Assembly (NCBI RefSeq): GCF_001637225.1
Contig: NZ_LVJI01000054.1
Coordinates: 124,001 to 188,000 of the forward strand
DNA: 64,000 bases
Direction of reading: 5' to 3'
Source: Paenibacillus antarcticus
Lineage (GTDB): Bacteria > Bacillota > Bacilli > Paenibacillales > Paenibacillaceae
The position numbers were made by a program, and so were the translations under genes. The notes under the pieces were generated by a model. That model searched no databases. It was given only the letters and a program-made list of their open reading frames with translations, and was not told where the DNA came from. How positions within the stretch are numbered: the first letter of the stretch is position 1; the number at the start of each line of letters is the position of its first letter. Below, piece after piece: positions 27,326 through 36,905 of this stretch.

Positions 27326-28231
27326 TTATTTAATTTTAGATATATCATGCTTTAACCGTTCAAGAAAATGCTTAGAGATATTATGAGGGTGTGTATCTTT
27401 TCGCTGAATGATGCCTAGATATACAGGGCTTGGTTCAGGCATATCGAAATCAAGAATAACCGATTCTGTGGAACCGAATAATGGCTCTGTCATAAAGGAG
27501 TAATTTAGGCCGACGGTTACGGCAGAATAATGAATACATGCTCTACTAATCAACTCACGGTTATTTGTTGTATAGATCACATCGACAGAACCATGTTTCT
27601 TTTGAAAATCATCCATGAACCATTTAACATAATCGTCATTGTATAAGACCACGGTTTGTTGTCTTAATTCTTCTGGTGTAATGGATTTGTTAAATGCTAA
27701 TGAAGAATTCATACTGGTTGCTGCAACCATCTTCACCTTAAGTAGTCGTTCGAAGGAGAGCCCTGTATGTTCGATCAGGCGATCCCTAAATAAAATGATA
27801 AATCCTAAGTCACTTTTGTCATTTAGTATATCGTTGATAATATCTTGGGATCCTTGCTCTACAATCTCCAACTTCACATCCGGGTATTGATGCTTGAAAT
27901 CCATGACGACTTTTTCTAAAAAAAACATAGGACCGGGAATCGTAGCTAACCGTAATTGACCTTTAATCGTATTAGAGTAACCCATCGCAACTTCTTTTAA
28001 TTCCTCGTACTTGTCTAGCAGTTCGTACGCTTTCTTAATAATTACTTTACCCTCGGCAGTTGGGATTGCGCCACTCCTGGAACGTTTGAGTATATGTACG
28101 CCCCATTCCTTTTCAAGACTAGTAATGGATTGGCTTAGCGCTGATATGGTCACATTTAAATTGTGTGCAGCTTGCGTAATAGAACCAGTCTTAGCGACTT
28201 CCACCAAATACTCAAGCTTCTCGATATGCAT
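27326..28231 (-). CDS. LysR-family transcriptional regulator
   Basis: The product is 301 residues from ATG 28231 (a TTG two codons earlier also fits the ribosome site AAAGGA). The N-terminal winged helix (MHIEKLEYLVEVAKTGSITQAA, LNVTISALSQSITSLEKEWG) and the effector domain (GQLRLATIPGPMFFLEKVV) are complete. The short-chain dehydrogenase gene starts divergently 171 bases away, and the P450 gene follows that, so these are the probable targets. The 171-base gap is AT-rich and holds both promoters. Confidence 0.85.
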   Translation of the reverse strand: MHIEKLEYLVEVAKTGSITQAAHNLNVTISALSQSITSLEKEWGVHILKRSRSGAIPTAEGKVIIKKAYELLDKYEELKEVAMGYSNTIKGQLRLATIPGPMFFLEKVVMDFKHQYPDVKLEIVEQGSQDIINDILNDKSDLGFIILFRDRLIEHTGLSFERLLKVKMVAATSMNSSLAFNKSITPEELRQQTVVLYNDDYVKWFMDDFQKKHGSVDVIYTTNNRELISRACIHYSAVTVGLNYSFMTEPLFGSTESVILDFDMPEPSPVYLGIIQRKDTHPHNISKHFLERLKHDISKIK

Positions 28232-28402
28232 GAACAAGATCAATCCTTTGTTTTAATATTTATTAAGTAAAGTTAAGAATGTTTAAATTTTTATTAATCA
28301 ACCACGATGATACCATAGAAATAAGGAACGATAAAGTAATGGTTAATTAAATAGAGCATGCTATAGAAAATAATATTATAGATACCAAAGGAGCGTTATA
28401 TC

Positions 28403-29146
28403 ATGAAATTCGAATCCAAAGTAGCCATTGTAACAGGTGGAGCAAGTGGTATTGGTGAAGCTACAGTGCGTTTATTTGCAGCAGAAGGTGCTAAAGTGGT
28501 CATAGCTGACTTCTCAGATCGCGGACAAACCGTGTCGGATGAGCTGAATAGTCAAGGGTTTGATACGCTATTTATCAAGACAGACGTAACGAATGAGCAA
28601 GAGATCATCCGAATGGTTGATCAAACAGTACAGAAGTTTGGGAAATTAGATATATTATATGCAAATGCAGGTATTGCCCAAGATGGACCTGCGGATCAGT
28701 TGCTATTTGAGAATTGGAAAAGAACGATTGATATTAACTTGACCGGCGTATTCCTAAGCTGTAAATATGCCATTACACAAATGATTGCTCAAGGTACCGG
28801 AGGAGCTATTGTGAACTGTGGTTCTATTCATAGTCATGTAGGTAAAGCGGGAGTTACGGCCTATGCTTCTGCTAAAGGTGGCGTTAAGTTATTGACACAG
28901 TCTCTGAGTGCCGACTACGCTTCTCAAGGAATTCGTGTTAATGCGGTGTGTCCTGGATACATTGATACTCCGCTGATTAAAGGTAGAACTGAAGCCGTTA
29001 CGGAGCATCTTGTTGGACTCCATCCAATGGGGCGTCTGGGTCAACCAGAAGAGGTTGCCAAAGCGGTGTTGTTCCTTGCTAGCGACGATGCATCTTTCAT
29101 TACGGGGACAAGTTTACTTGTGGATGGCGGTTATACGGCAGTCTGA
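28403..29146 (+). CDS. Short-chain dehydrogenase/reductase
   Basis: The 247-residue product is a classical SDR. It shows the cofactor motif TGGASGIG near the N-terminus, NAGIA, the catalytic Ser in NCGSIHSH and YASAK with the catalytic Tyr-Lys. The Asp in VIADFSD after the second strand favours NAD(H). AAAGGAGCG precedes the ATG. It lies between a divergent LysR gene and the P450 gene, which suggests a shared oxidation of a hydrophobic alcohol or similar, but the substrate is unknown. Confidence 0.9.
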   Translation: MKFESKVAIVTGGASGIGEATVRLFAAEGAKVVIADFSDRGQTVSDELNSQGFDTLFIKTDVTNEQEIIRMVDQTVQKFGKLDILYANAGIAQDGPADQLLFENWKRTIDINLTGVFLSCKYAITQMIAQGTGGAIVNCGSIHSHVGKAGVTAYASAKGGVKLLTQSLSADYASQGIRVNAVCPGYIDTPLIKGRTEAVTEHLVGLHPMGRLGQPEEVAKAVLFLASDDASFITGTSLLVDGGYTAV

Positions 29147-29276
29147 GTTAAATTGCGTTGTTTCTATAAAATGCTATTCATAATTGAACGCTGTGTACGT
29201 TAGTAATTGTGCATAGTCTTATTCTCATAGGCTAATCCTAAGATATCAATGATATAAAGAATGGGAGGACAACGAT

Positions 29277-32200
29277 TTGGATAATAACAAGGAATACGAA
29301 ATACCCCAACCGAAAACATACGGTCCACTAGGTAATCTCCCCTTAATTAATATAGATGAGCCCATTCAATCACTAACGAAGCTTTCATATGAACTTGGTC
29401 CTATTTTTAGGAACGTATTACCTGGTGGGAATAGTAATGTCTATATTTCAAGTGAGGAATTAGTGGCTGAGGTATGCGATGAATCTAGATTTGATAAACG
29501 CGTATGGGCTCCATTGCAGAAAGTTCAAGCTTTCACTGGTGATGGATTATTCACGAGTGAGACAAATGAACCCAATTGGCACAAGGCACATAATATTCTG
29601 ATACCGAGCTTCAGTCAGAGAGCGATGCAAGGTTACCACGGTATGATGGTAGATATAGCCGTACAACTTGTTCAGAAATGGATGCGTCTTAATCCAGATG
29701 AGCATGTTAATGTTCCTGAAGATATGACCCGTCTTACGCTAGATACCATTGGTTTATGCGGATTCAATTATCGATTTAATAGCTTCTATCGTGATGAGCC
29801 TCATCCATTTATTGTGAGTATGGTCCGAGCTCTGGATGAAGCGATGGCACAACTTACACGTTTTGAGATTCAAGATAAATTGATGATCATGACGAAACGC
29901 CAGTTCAAAAAGGATAAAGATACATTATTCTCCTTAGTAGACAAGATTATTGCTGAACGTAAATCTAGTGGTGATGAAGAAACAGAAGATCTCCTATCTC
30001 GTATGTTAACGAGTAAAGATCCCGAGACGGGTGAAGGATTAGATGACGAGAATATTCGTTACCAAATGATCACGTTCTTAATTGCCGGTCATGAGACGAC
30101 AAGTGGGTTACTTTCTTTTGCTATATACTATCTTTTGAAGAATCCAGACAAGTTGAAAAAAGCTTATGCAGAAGTAGACAGCGTTCTAACAGATTCAACG
30201 CCTACGTATAAACAGGTACTTGATCTGAAGTACATTCGTATGATTCTGAGTGAATCATTACGCTTATGGCCAACAGCTCCAGCATTTTCTCTCTATGCGA
30301 AGGAGGACACGCTCCTGGGAGGTAAATATCCTTTGAAGAAAGGGGATAGTGTTAATGTACTTATCCCTAAGCTCCATCGTGATACAACTGCCTGGGGGGA
30401 AGACGTGGAAGAGTTCCGTCCAGAGCGATTTGAAGATCAAAGTAAGGTACCGATTAATGCTTATAAACCGTTCGGTAACGGTCAACGGGCATGTATTGGC
30501 CAACAGTTCGCGTTACATGAAGCGATATTAGTACTAGGCATGCTTCTGAAGCATTTTGAATTCATAGATTACTCGAACTATAATCTCAAAGTGAAGGAAA
30601 CATTGACGCTGAAACCTGATCATTTTGAAATTCAGGTTCGCCCTCGTGAGCAGGTTAAGGCTGAGACTACTTTAAACAATACATCCAAGTCAGATGTCTC
30701 TACAGCTGATGTGAAAAAGGATCAAGGACAAACTGCCTCGATTATAGGGGTTAATGATCAACCGCTATTAGTGCTGTATGGATCAAATCTAGGTACAGCC
30801 GAAAGCATTGCACGCGAATTAGCAGATATTGTGAGACTGTACGGTGTGAGATGTGAGGTTGCTTCCCTTAACTCTCGAATAGGTAAATTACCAACAGAAG
30901 GTGCGGTATTAATCATCGCCGCTTCTTATAATGGTAAACCTGCAAGCAATGCGCGAGAATTCGTCCAATGGTTAAAGGAGGTAGAAGAAGGTACTTTTCA
31001 AGGTGTGAATTATGCCGTATTTGGGTGTGGAGATCGCACTTGGGCTAGTACGTATCAGGATGTGCCAAGATATATTGATGAACAACTTTCTCTCAAAGGG
31101 GCCACAAGGTTCTCTGAACGGGGTGAAGGTGATGCTAGTGGTGACTTCGAATTAAATATTGAAGAATGGCGAGGACGCATGTGGACTGATCTGATGAAAG
31201 CATTTGATTTGAAATTCGACCACAAAGTTGAGACGGAACGCAATTCGCTTAATGTTCAGTTCGTAAGTGGAATTGCAGGTGCTCCGCTAGCCCAAACCTA
31301 CGATGCTGTTCACGCTACTGTTATAGAGAATCGTGAGCTTCAATCAACAGACAGCGACCGACATACACGACATATCGAAATAACATTACCAGAAGGGGTT
31401 ACGTATCAAGAAGGGGATCATCTTGGCGTGTTACCTAGTAATGGTACTGTAAATGTTAATCGAATCTTGCAACGATTCGGATTGAGTCGCAGTGATCAAG
31501 TGATCTTATCAGCAAGCGGACGTAGCGCTGCACATCTTCCGCTTGATCGTCCAGTTAGTCTATATGAGCTATTGAGTCACAGTGTTGAGGTACAGGAACC
31601 AGCGTCTAGAGCGCAATTACGAGAACTTGCTTCATACACCAGTTGTCCACCACATAAACGTGAATTGGAAGCTTTGTTAGAAGAAGGAACTTATAAGGAA
31701 GAAGTATTAATGAAACGTATCACCATGATTGATCTCCTTGAGAAATATGAAGCATGTGAAATGCCATTTGAGCGATTCCTAGAGCTGTTGCCACCACTTA
31801 AACCTAGATATTATTCGATATCTAGCTCTCCACAAGTTAACCCTGAACTTGCTTCAGTTACTGTAGGTGTCGTAACGGGGCCCGCTTGGAGTGGTCTAGG
31901 TGAATACCGTGGAGTTGCATCTAATTACTTAGCTGCACGTACGCCTGGGGATGACATTATTATGTTCGTACGTACACCTGATTCTGGATTTGAACTTCCT
32001 GAAGATCCGCAAACACCGATCATAATGGTAGGTCCGGGAACAGGTGTAGCTCCATTCCGCGGTTTCCTTCAGACTCGTAAGTCTTTGAAGGATGAAGGAC
32101 AAACAATAGGCGAGGCACATCTCTATTTCGGCTGTAGGAATGATACCGACTTCATCTACCGCGAAGAACTTGAACAATTTGAAAAAGAAGGTGTGGTCAC

Positions 32201-32474
32201 ACTTCATACTGCCTTCTCACGCAAGGAAGGAACATCCAAGACCTATGTGCAACACTTACTGAAGCAGGATTCAACTGAAATGATAAGTTTGTTGAAAGGT
32301 GGAGGCATGTTGTACGTATGCGGGGACGGTAGTAAAATGGCTCCAGATGTAGAGCAAACATTAGTAGAAGCGTATCAGCAAGATCAAGGAACAAGTGAAG
32401 AAGACGCCAAAGAGTGGTTGAATCAACTTCAAAAAGAAGGTCGTTACGGTAAAGATGTATGGTCGCGTGTATGA
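29277..32474 (+). CDS. CYP102-type cytochrome P450/P450 reductase fusion
   Basis: The 1,065-residue soluble protein starts at TTG 29277, behind GGGAGG. The heme domain (1-460) has the oxygen-binding AGHETTSG at about 270, ExxR in ESLRLWP and heme Cys406 in FGNGQRACIG. A linker leads to the flavodoxin-like FMN domain (LYGSNLGTAES) and then the FAD/NADPH domain (RYYSISSSP, GPGTGVAPFRGFL, YVCGDG). This is the arrangement of P450 BM3, a self-sufficient fatty-acid hydroxylase using NADPH; the substrate here is inferred. It lies 130 bases downstream of an SDR gene, with a LysR gene rather than the TetR-type FatR regulator known in B. subtilis. Confidence 0.96.
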   Translation: MDNNKEYEIPQPKTYGPLGNLPLINIDEPIQSLTKLSYELGPIFRNVLPGGNSNVYISSEELVAEVCDESRFDKRVWAPLQKVQAFTGDGLFTSETNEPNWHKAHNILIPSFSQRAMQGYHGMMVDIAVQLVQKWMRLNPDEHVNVPEDMTRLTLDTIGLCGFNYRFNSFYRDEPHPFIVSMVRALDEAMAQLTRFEIQDKLMIMTKRQFKKDKDTLFSLVDKIIAERKSSGDEETEDLLSRMLTSKDPETGEGLDDENIRYQMITFLIAGHETTSGLLSFAIYYLLKNPDKLKKAYAEVDSVLTDSTPTYKQVLDLKYIRMILSESLRLWPTAPAFSLYAKEDTLLGGKYPLKKGDSVNVLIPKLHRDTTAWGEDVEEFRPERFEDQSKVPINAYKPFGNGQRACIGQQFALHEAILVLGMLLKHFEFIDYSNYNLKVKETLTLKPDHFEIQVRPREQVKAETTLNNTSKSDVSTADVKKDQGQTASIIGVNDQPLLVLYGSNLGTAESIARELADIVRLYGVRCEVASLNSRIGKLPTEGAVLIIAASYNGKPASNAREFVQWLKEVEEGTFQGVNYAVFGCGDRTWASTYQDVPRYIDEQLSLKGATRFSERGEGDASGDFELNIEEWRGRMWTDLMKAFDLKFDHKVETERNSLNVQFVSGIAGAPLAQTYDAVHATVIENRELQSTDSDRHTRHIEITLPEGVTYQEGDHLGVLPSNGTVNVNRILQRFGLSRSDQVILSASGRSAAHLPLDRPVSLYELLSHSVEVQEPASRAQLRELASYTSCPPHKRELEALLEEGTYKEEVLMKRITMIDLLEKYEACEMPFERFLELLPPLKPRYYSISSSPQVNPELASVTVGVVTGPAWSGLGEYRGVASNYLAARTPGDDIIMFVRTPDSGFELPEDPQTPIIMVGPGTGVAPFRGFLQTRKSLKDEGQTIGEAHLYFGCRNDTDFIYREELEQFEKEGVVTLHTAFSRKEGTSKTYVQHLLKQDSTEMISLLKGGGMLYVCGDGSKMAPDVEQTLVEAYQQDQGTSEEDAKEWLNQLQKEGRYGKDVWSRV

Positions 32475-32491
32475 TGCAGATTAGATAGATT

Positions 32492-32542
32492 AGATGAGTA
32501 ATACAGCATATTTACTACGCGCTGTGTTACTCATCTTTTTTT
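32492..32542 (+). terminator. Terminator after the P450 gene
   Basis: AGATGAGTAA pairs with TTACTCATCT, extended inward by ACAGC/GCTGT, and a T run follows. Confidence 0.85.
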
Positions 32543-32671
32543 AATTCCACTTCATATACATTCGTATTTCGATTCATAGATGGACTGATAAAAATATCCA
32601 TTATTGGCCCTTTTGTTCGTCCTGATTTATGTATATTATTGTATAAACGAAGTCGAATAAGAGGTGTACAT

Positions 32672-33070
32672 ATGGCAATTGATTACAAAGTTAATCGTCC
32701 GCTTCGTTCGGCAGACGTATCTGACGTATTTAAAAGTTCTGGAATTAAACGTCCTGCTGATGACCTTGATCGTATTCAAAGAATGATTGATAACGCCGAT
32801 GTTAACATTTCTGCTTGGGATTGGGAAAGATTGATAGGCATTGCGAGAGGTATTACTGATTTCTCATATTGTTGTTATTTATCAGATCTAGCAGTATGTA
32901 AGGAATATCAGAAGATGGGTATTGGAACAGATCTTGTGGAACGGTTACGGGAACACTTAGGAGATGAGGTCTCCTTATTATTACTTTCCGCACCAACTGC
33001 AATGGATTATTACCCACGTATTGGTTTTGAGAAAACAGATAAAGCATTTTTGATACCGAGAGTTAAGTAA
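32672..33070 (+). CDS. GNAT-family N-acetyltransferase
   Basis: The product is 132 residues from ATG 32672, chosen for GAGGTG upstream; a TTG at 32639 would be earlier without a ribosome site. The motif CKEYQKMGIGTDLVERL binds acetyl-CoA and MDYYPRIGFEKTD is the usual final strand-helix. It is a compact single-domain enzyme with unknown acceptor. It has its own terminator. Confidence 0.82.
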   Translation: MAIDYKVNRPLRSADVSDVFKSSGIKRPADDLDRIQRMIDNADVNISAWDWERLIGIARGITDFSYCCYLSDLAVCKEYQKMGIGTDLVERLREHLGDEVSLLLLSAPTAMDYYPRIGFEKTDKAFLIPRVK

Positions 33071-33112
33071 TGAACCGCAAAGTGAACGGAGAACTATAGA
33101 GCTATGAGAACA

Positions 33113-33143
33113 GGCTGCCAACATCATCGGCAGTCCTTTTTTT
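33113..33143 (+). terminator. Terminator after the acetyltransferase gene
   Basis: GGCTGCC (33113-33119) pairs with GGCAGTCC with one G-T pair and is followed by seven T. The 290 bases from here to the HAD gene hold no supported gene; a short frame reading QVLLVPAAYWITWMVSVL may be a relic but lacks a start. Confidence 0.75.
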
Positions 33144-33434
33144 CAACTAAAGGTCATTACTTCGCAATGAGGATCGAAAACAGGAAATAATAACAGAATA
33201 ATTTCTCTATATCAAAAGGTTATTTAGCTTTAACATATTAATATAAGGGATGAAAAGTATCGTTAAAATACAGTCGAAATAATGTGGTGTTCGATTGTTT
33301 GCACAGGTATTACTGGTGCCAGCTGCTTATTGGATTACATGGATGGTATCGGTTCTATAATGAACTCATAAGAAATGTTATAGTAAGTTTAGTTGAATAG
33401 GTTATTCAGCAATGCTCAAAAGGGAGAGAAAGCA

Positions 33435-34100
33435 ATGTTACAATCACTGATATTTGATATGGATGGAACGCTATTTCAAACGGATAAAATATTAGAATTA
33501 TCACTTGATGATACGTTTAACCATTTACGATCACTAAATAAATGGGATACAGTAACGCCTATTGATAAATACCGTGAAATTATGGGTGTACCTCTACCAA
33601 AAGTATGGGAGGCTTTGTTACCTAATCATTCCATCGAAGTGAGGGAACAAACGGATGCTTATTTTCTAGAGAGATTAGTTGCAAACATACGAACTGGGAA
33701 AGGTGCTTTATATCCTAATGTAATGGAAGTTTTCAGTTATTTAATAGAGAATAATTGTTCGATTTACATAGCAAGTAATGGTTTGACAGAATATTTAAAT
33801 GCAATTGTGAGTTATTATAACTTGGATCATTGGATTATTGAAACATTTAGTATTCAACAGATTGAATCACTGAATAAATCAGACTTAGTTCAGAGTATTA
33901 TAAAAAAATATGGTATTACGAATGCAGCAGTAGTAGGAGACCGTCTATCTGATATAAATGCAGCTAAAGATAATGGTTTAATTGCAATTGGTTGTAATTT
34001 TGATTTTGCACAAGAAGATGAACTCGATAAGGCTGATTGGGTCATAGATGACTTCATTGAACTGAGAACAATATTACCTGAAATAAAAATAGCTTATTGA
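33435..34100 (+). CDS. HAD-superfamily hydrolase
   Basis: The product is 221 residues from ATG 33435, with AGGGAGAG upstream. HAD motifs are visible: nucleophile DMDGTL, IASNG (motif II), the Lys in ESLNKSDLV and GDRLSDINAAK (motif IV). The alpha-helical cap between motifs I and II places it with phosphoglycolate-phosphatase-like enzymes. The substrate is unknown. The ZTP riboswitch of the next gene begins about 50 bases after its stop. Confidence 0.85.
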   Translation: MLQSLIFDMDGTLFQTDKILELSLDDTFNHLRSLNKWDTVTPIDKYREIMGVPLPKVWEALLPNHSIEVREQTDAYFLERLVANIRTGKGALYPNVMEVFSYLIENNCSIYIASNGLTEYLNAIVSYYNLDHWIIETFSIQQIESLNKSDLVQSIIKKYGITNAAVVGDRLSDINAAKDNGLIAIGCNFDFAQEDELDKADWVIDDFIELRTILPEIKIAY

Positions 34101-34149
34101 ACATATATTGAAAATATTGGAATTTTTATGTATGATTATATGTAACGCA

Positions 34150-34256
34150 ATACTGTGTGTAACTGGCGTAAACATGGAAACCCATGAGGGAGCACACAGA
34201 TTAAAAGCCGTTCGCCTGGGCAAAGTATTTGATCTATGATCAAGTGCTTTTTTGTT
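34150..34256 (+). ncRNA. ZTP (pfl) riboswitch with intrinsic terminator
   Basis: All hallmarks of the ZTP aptamer are present. P1 pairs CTGTGTG (34153-34159) with CACACAG (34193-34199). The conserved ACTGGCG is at 34162-34168, P2 is CATGG/CCATG (34173-34186), GGGAGC is at 34188-34193, and CGCCTGGGC is at 34213-34221. GGCG can form the known pseudoknot with CGCC. An 11-bp terminator hairpin (AGTATTTGATC with GATCAAGTGCT) and a T run follow at 34224-34256. ZTP riboswitches turn genes on when the folate-stress signal ZTP/ZMP binds. The gene it controls is the DJ-1/PfpI protein at 34288. Confidence 0.85.
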
Positions 34257-34287
34257 TTATTAAATACAGAAAGCAGGTGTTCAGGTT

Positions 34288-34866
34288 ATGAAGATGGCTT
34301 TTATATTATTTGATGGAATGACAACACTTGACTTAACAGGCTTTACTGAAGCTATAACTTGGCTTGGAATTTTAAATGCTGTAGAGAATGTATCATGGGA
34401 TTTTTGTGGCATAAAAGAGGAGATTAACGATGATCGTGGGATGACAATTAAAATAAAAAAGGTTTGCGTGGATCTGTCCCAATATGATTTGATATTTGTC
34501 CCAGGTGGGTTGACTACAAGACAATTACGATATGATGAGGATTTTTTGTTATGGTTACAGACGGCTAAGGATGTTAAATATAAAGTTTCCGTATGCACAG
34601 GAGCCCTACTGTTAGGGGCATCTGGATTTTTGATTGGTAAAAGAGCTACAACAAATCCATCGGCGTATGAATTGTTAGAACCCTACTGCTCTGAAGTAGT
34701 TAATACTAGAATCGTAAAGGATGGAACTATATTTACTGGTGGGGGTGTCTCTTCCTCCATTGATCTGGGTCTATTTATAATTGAATACTTAACTAATATC
34801 GAAGTCGTACAAAAAATCCAAATAAAAATGGATTACCCTTACTATCAGACGGGAAAGTTAAGCTGA
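34288..34866 (+). CDS. DJ-1/PfpI family protein, isocyanide-hydratase-like
   Basis: The 192-residue product has the DJ-1 fold. The opening FILFDGMTTLDLTG has the Asp typical of isocyanide hydratases, the nucleophile Cys stands in SVCTGALLLGASG, and TTNPSAYELL and the gating GGGVSSSIDLGL follow. The AraC domain found in some relatives is absent. Members are glyoxalases, deglycases, isocyanide hydratases or unknown. Its only visible control is the ZTP riboswitch just upstream, which would link it to purine/one-carbon stress. The ribosome site is AGCAGGTG. Confidence 0.85.
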   Translation: MKMAFILFDGMTTLDLTGFTEAITWLGILNAVENVSWDFCGIKEEINDDRGMTIKIKKVCVDLSQYDLIFVPGGLTTRQLRYDEDFLLWLQTAKDVKYKVSVCTGALLLGASGFLIGKRATTNPSAYELLEPYCSEVVNTRIVKDGTIFTGGGVSSSIDLGLFIIEYLTNIEVVQKIQIKMDYPYYQTGKLS

Positions 34867-34937
34867 TTATCTAGGGATCAAGCATAAAAGAACTAATTGG
34901 AGTAAAATATGGTAACTTGCTAAGGTGGTTTAAAAGT

Positions 34938-35420
34938 GTGAATATCCGTTTAATTGAACGCCATGACCAAAAGGAAGTTGTAGATATAATGAAGGAACAT
35001 CCACTCCAATTTCCGAACTTCATTATTAAACAATATCCAATACGATGGAGTAGCTTGCTTAGGTCCTCAGTTGAAAACAACAAAAGTCGGTTTTATGTAG
35101 CCTATAACGAGAGTGATACTATTGTAGGTCATGCTGGATATATCTTCAATAGCGAAGAAAACCTTTATGAGATAGTGGGTGTAGCAGTGAAAATCAACTG
35201 TCAACGACAAGGTATTGGTAAGGCTTTAATCAACATGATTTGTAACGAAGTAAAAAAGCTTAACGAGAAGAAGATTATTCTATATACATTAGGTCATGTG
35301 GGGAATGAAGATACCCTAACTTTTTATCGTAATATAGGCTTCAACTTGATTAACTATGAAAATGATTTCTTTCAGAAAGATTACCACAGAGTTACATTTA
35401 CAAAAAGATTGGCCTATTAA
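34938..35420 (+). CDS. GNAT-family N-acetyltransferase
   Basis: The product is 160 residues from GTG 34938, preceded by AAGGTGG at 9 bases; TTG 34917 would bury that site in the gene. The acetyl-CoA motif is CQRQGIGKALINMI, with the GHVGNEDTLTFYRNIGF end. The acceptor is unknown. It is 71 bases after the DJ-1 gene without a terminator between, so the riboswitch may also control it. Confidence 0.8.
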   Translation: MNIRLIERHDQKEVVDIMKEHPLQFPNFIIKQYPIRWSSLLRSSVENNKSRFYVAYNESDTIVGHAGYIFNSEENLYEIVGVAVKINCQRQGIGKALINMICNEVKKLNEKKIILYTLGHVGNEDTLTFYRNIGFNLINYENDFFQKDYHRVTFTKRLAY

Positions 35421-35469
35421 GCTAACGGGAAGTTGTACTAAGGTTGAATATTCTAAAAGGAGGACTGAT

Positions 35470-35900
35470 ATGAGATTAATAGTCTGCATTGTAATATTAT
35501 TAGAGATATATGGAACAATGGCAAGAAAGTATCTTCATCTGGCTCTATCTTTGACTTGTTCTTTAGTTCGGATGATCGGGAAAATAACGAAGTAGAAGTT
35601 ATTATATCAATGGATACATAATCTATTGAGGGTCAGGACAATGTCAACAAGATTAAAGTCGCTACAATAAATGACTCTGGTTCTAGCCTTGTTGCCTTTA
35701 CCAATCCATGGGATAAAAAGTTGACCGCATGGAGTTTGATCTATAATCATGAGCCGCGTACATTTATCGCTGAAAAATCTGTTTACGTATGGGGAATGCA
35801 AGCAACGAGCACCAATCAAATTCAGACTGCGGATTTATCGCAGGAGTCGTTAAGCAGGCTTGAATGGGCGATCATCTTTACCTTGCAATTTGAAGACTAG
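35470..35900 (+). pseudogene. Decayed small lipoprotein or secreted protein gene
   Basis: AAAGGAGGACTGAT before ATG 35470 is a good ribosome site, and the first residues (MRLIVCIVILL) look like a secretion signal. Within about 15 codons the sensible frame changes by one base to ...WNNGKKVSSSGSIFDLFF..., which runs to an in-frame TAA at about 35620. The same frame continues sensibly afterwards (SIEGQDNVNKIKVATINDSG to LEWAIIFTLQFED, stop 35898-35900). A frameshift plus one stop therefore interrupt one gene of about 140 codons. I do not recognise the family. Confidence 0.6.
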
Positions 35901-36000
35901 TTGAAGCGGAGGTGAAGATTATAGGGAACGTATGGCAACCTAGGTGCAGGCGATCACTTACAAGAATAGAGAAAGTACCAATTACATTGGAGGCAAAGAA

Positions 36001-36882
36001 ATGGTAGAGGAAATGATCAATCTAGGAGATGTAGGGATTAATGTAAGGCATTCATTAGATGATAATCCAGTTGTTGTATTGCTTCACTTTAGTGGCGGTA
36101 ATTTGAACATGTGGGAAGGCATCATACCGCAGTTTGAAAAGGAATACAGTATTATTGCTCCTGACTTTCGAGGACATGGCAAATCAGACAAGCCCTTAAC
36201 AGGATATCACATTGATGATATGGCGAATGATATTATATTACTGTTGCAGCACTTAAACATAGAGTACTGTCATATCATAGGTAGTTCAATGGGGGCTGAA
36301 GTTGGTCTTAGTATAGCTGCGACACATCCATCACTCGTTCGATCCCTTATATGTGAAGGGGCTTTATATAATGAGTTTGGAGAATACGGGTTGTTTAACG
36401 GTACAGAGGAAGAGATTGTACATAGAAAAGAAGTTCTGAAGGTTCAATTAACTGAAAGAAATGAACGTGTATTTAATACTAAAGAAGAGTACATAGAGGA
36501 AGAACGGGCTAAATTAGCACAACAAGGAATATGGAATGAATATTTCGCAGCCTTCTTTGACAACAATTTACAACAGATGACCACTGGTAGCTTTACTTAT
36601 TGCTATTTAAACCGTGTTAGAACAGATTACATTCAAAAATATTGGGATGTGAAGTTTGAGCAATATTACAAGAAGGTTCAATGTCCTATTTTATTTCTTC
36701 CTAGCAAAGAAGAGTGGGAGAATGAGAAAATTAGAAGAAGTATAGATACATTCGCTAGTCTATTAAATACATATGAAATTGAGCGTGTTGAAAACGCCGT
36801 TCATGCTTATGTCTGGATGCAACTTCCGATTACAGTAGGTGAAGTAGCAAAGATATTTATAAGTAAATATGATGATAAATGA
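36001..36882 (+). CDS. Alpha/beta hydrolase
   Basis: The product is 293 residues from ATG 36001, just after TTGGAGGCAAAGAA. The fold signatures are the oxyanion region LLHFSGG, APDFRGHGKSD, nucleophile Ser in IIGSSMGAEVG and catalytic His in ENAVHAYVWMQ. Homologues include esterases, C-C hydrolases and haloperoxidases; the substrate is unknown. A fragment nearly identical to 36595-36626 of this gene recurs at 40835-40866. Confidence 0.85.
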   Translation: MVEEMINLGDVGINVRHSLDDNPVVVLLHFSGGNLNMWEGIIPQFEKEYSIIAPDFRGHGKSDKPLTGYHIDDMANDIILLLQHLNIEYCHIIGSSMGAEVGLSIAATHPSLVRSLICEGALYNEFGEYGLFNGTEEEIVHRKEVLKVQLTERNERVFNTKEEYIEEERAKLAQQGIWNEYFAAFFDNNLQQMTTGSFTYCYLNRVRTDYIQKYWDVKFEQYYKKVQCPILFLPSKEEWENEKIRRSIDTFASLLNTYEIERVENAVHAYVWMQLPITVGEVAKIFISKYDDK

Positions 36883-36905
36883 TATATTACACATCTGTGC
36901 TTTAG

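Noticed and set aside
33145..33434. Gene fragment reading QVLLVPAAYWITWMVSVL
   Set aside because: Too short, no start and no recognisable partner frame; noted only.
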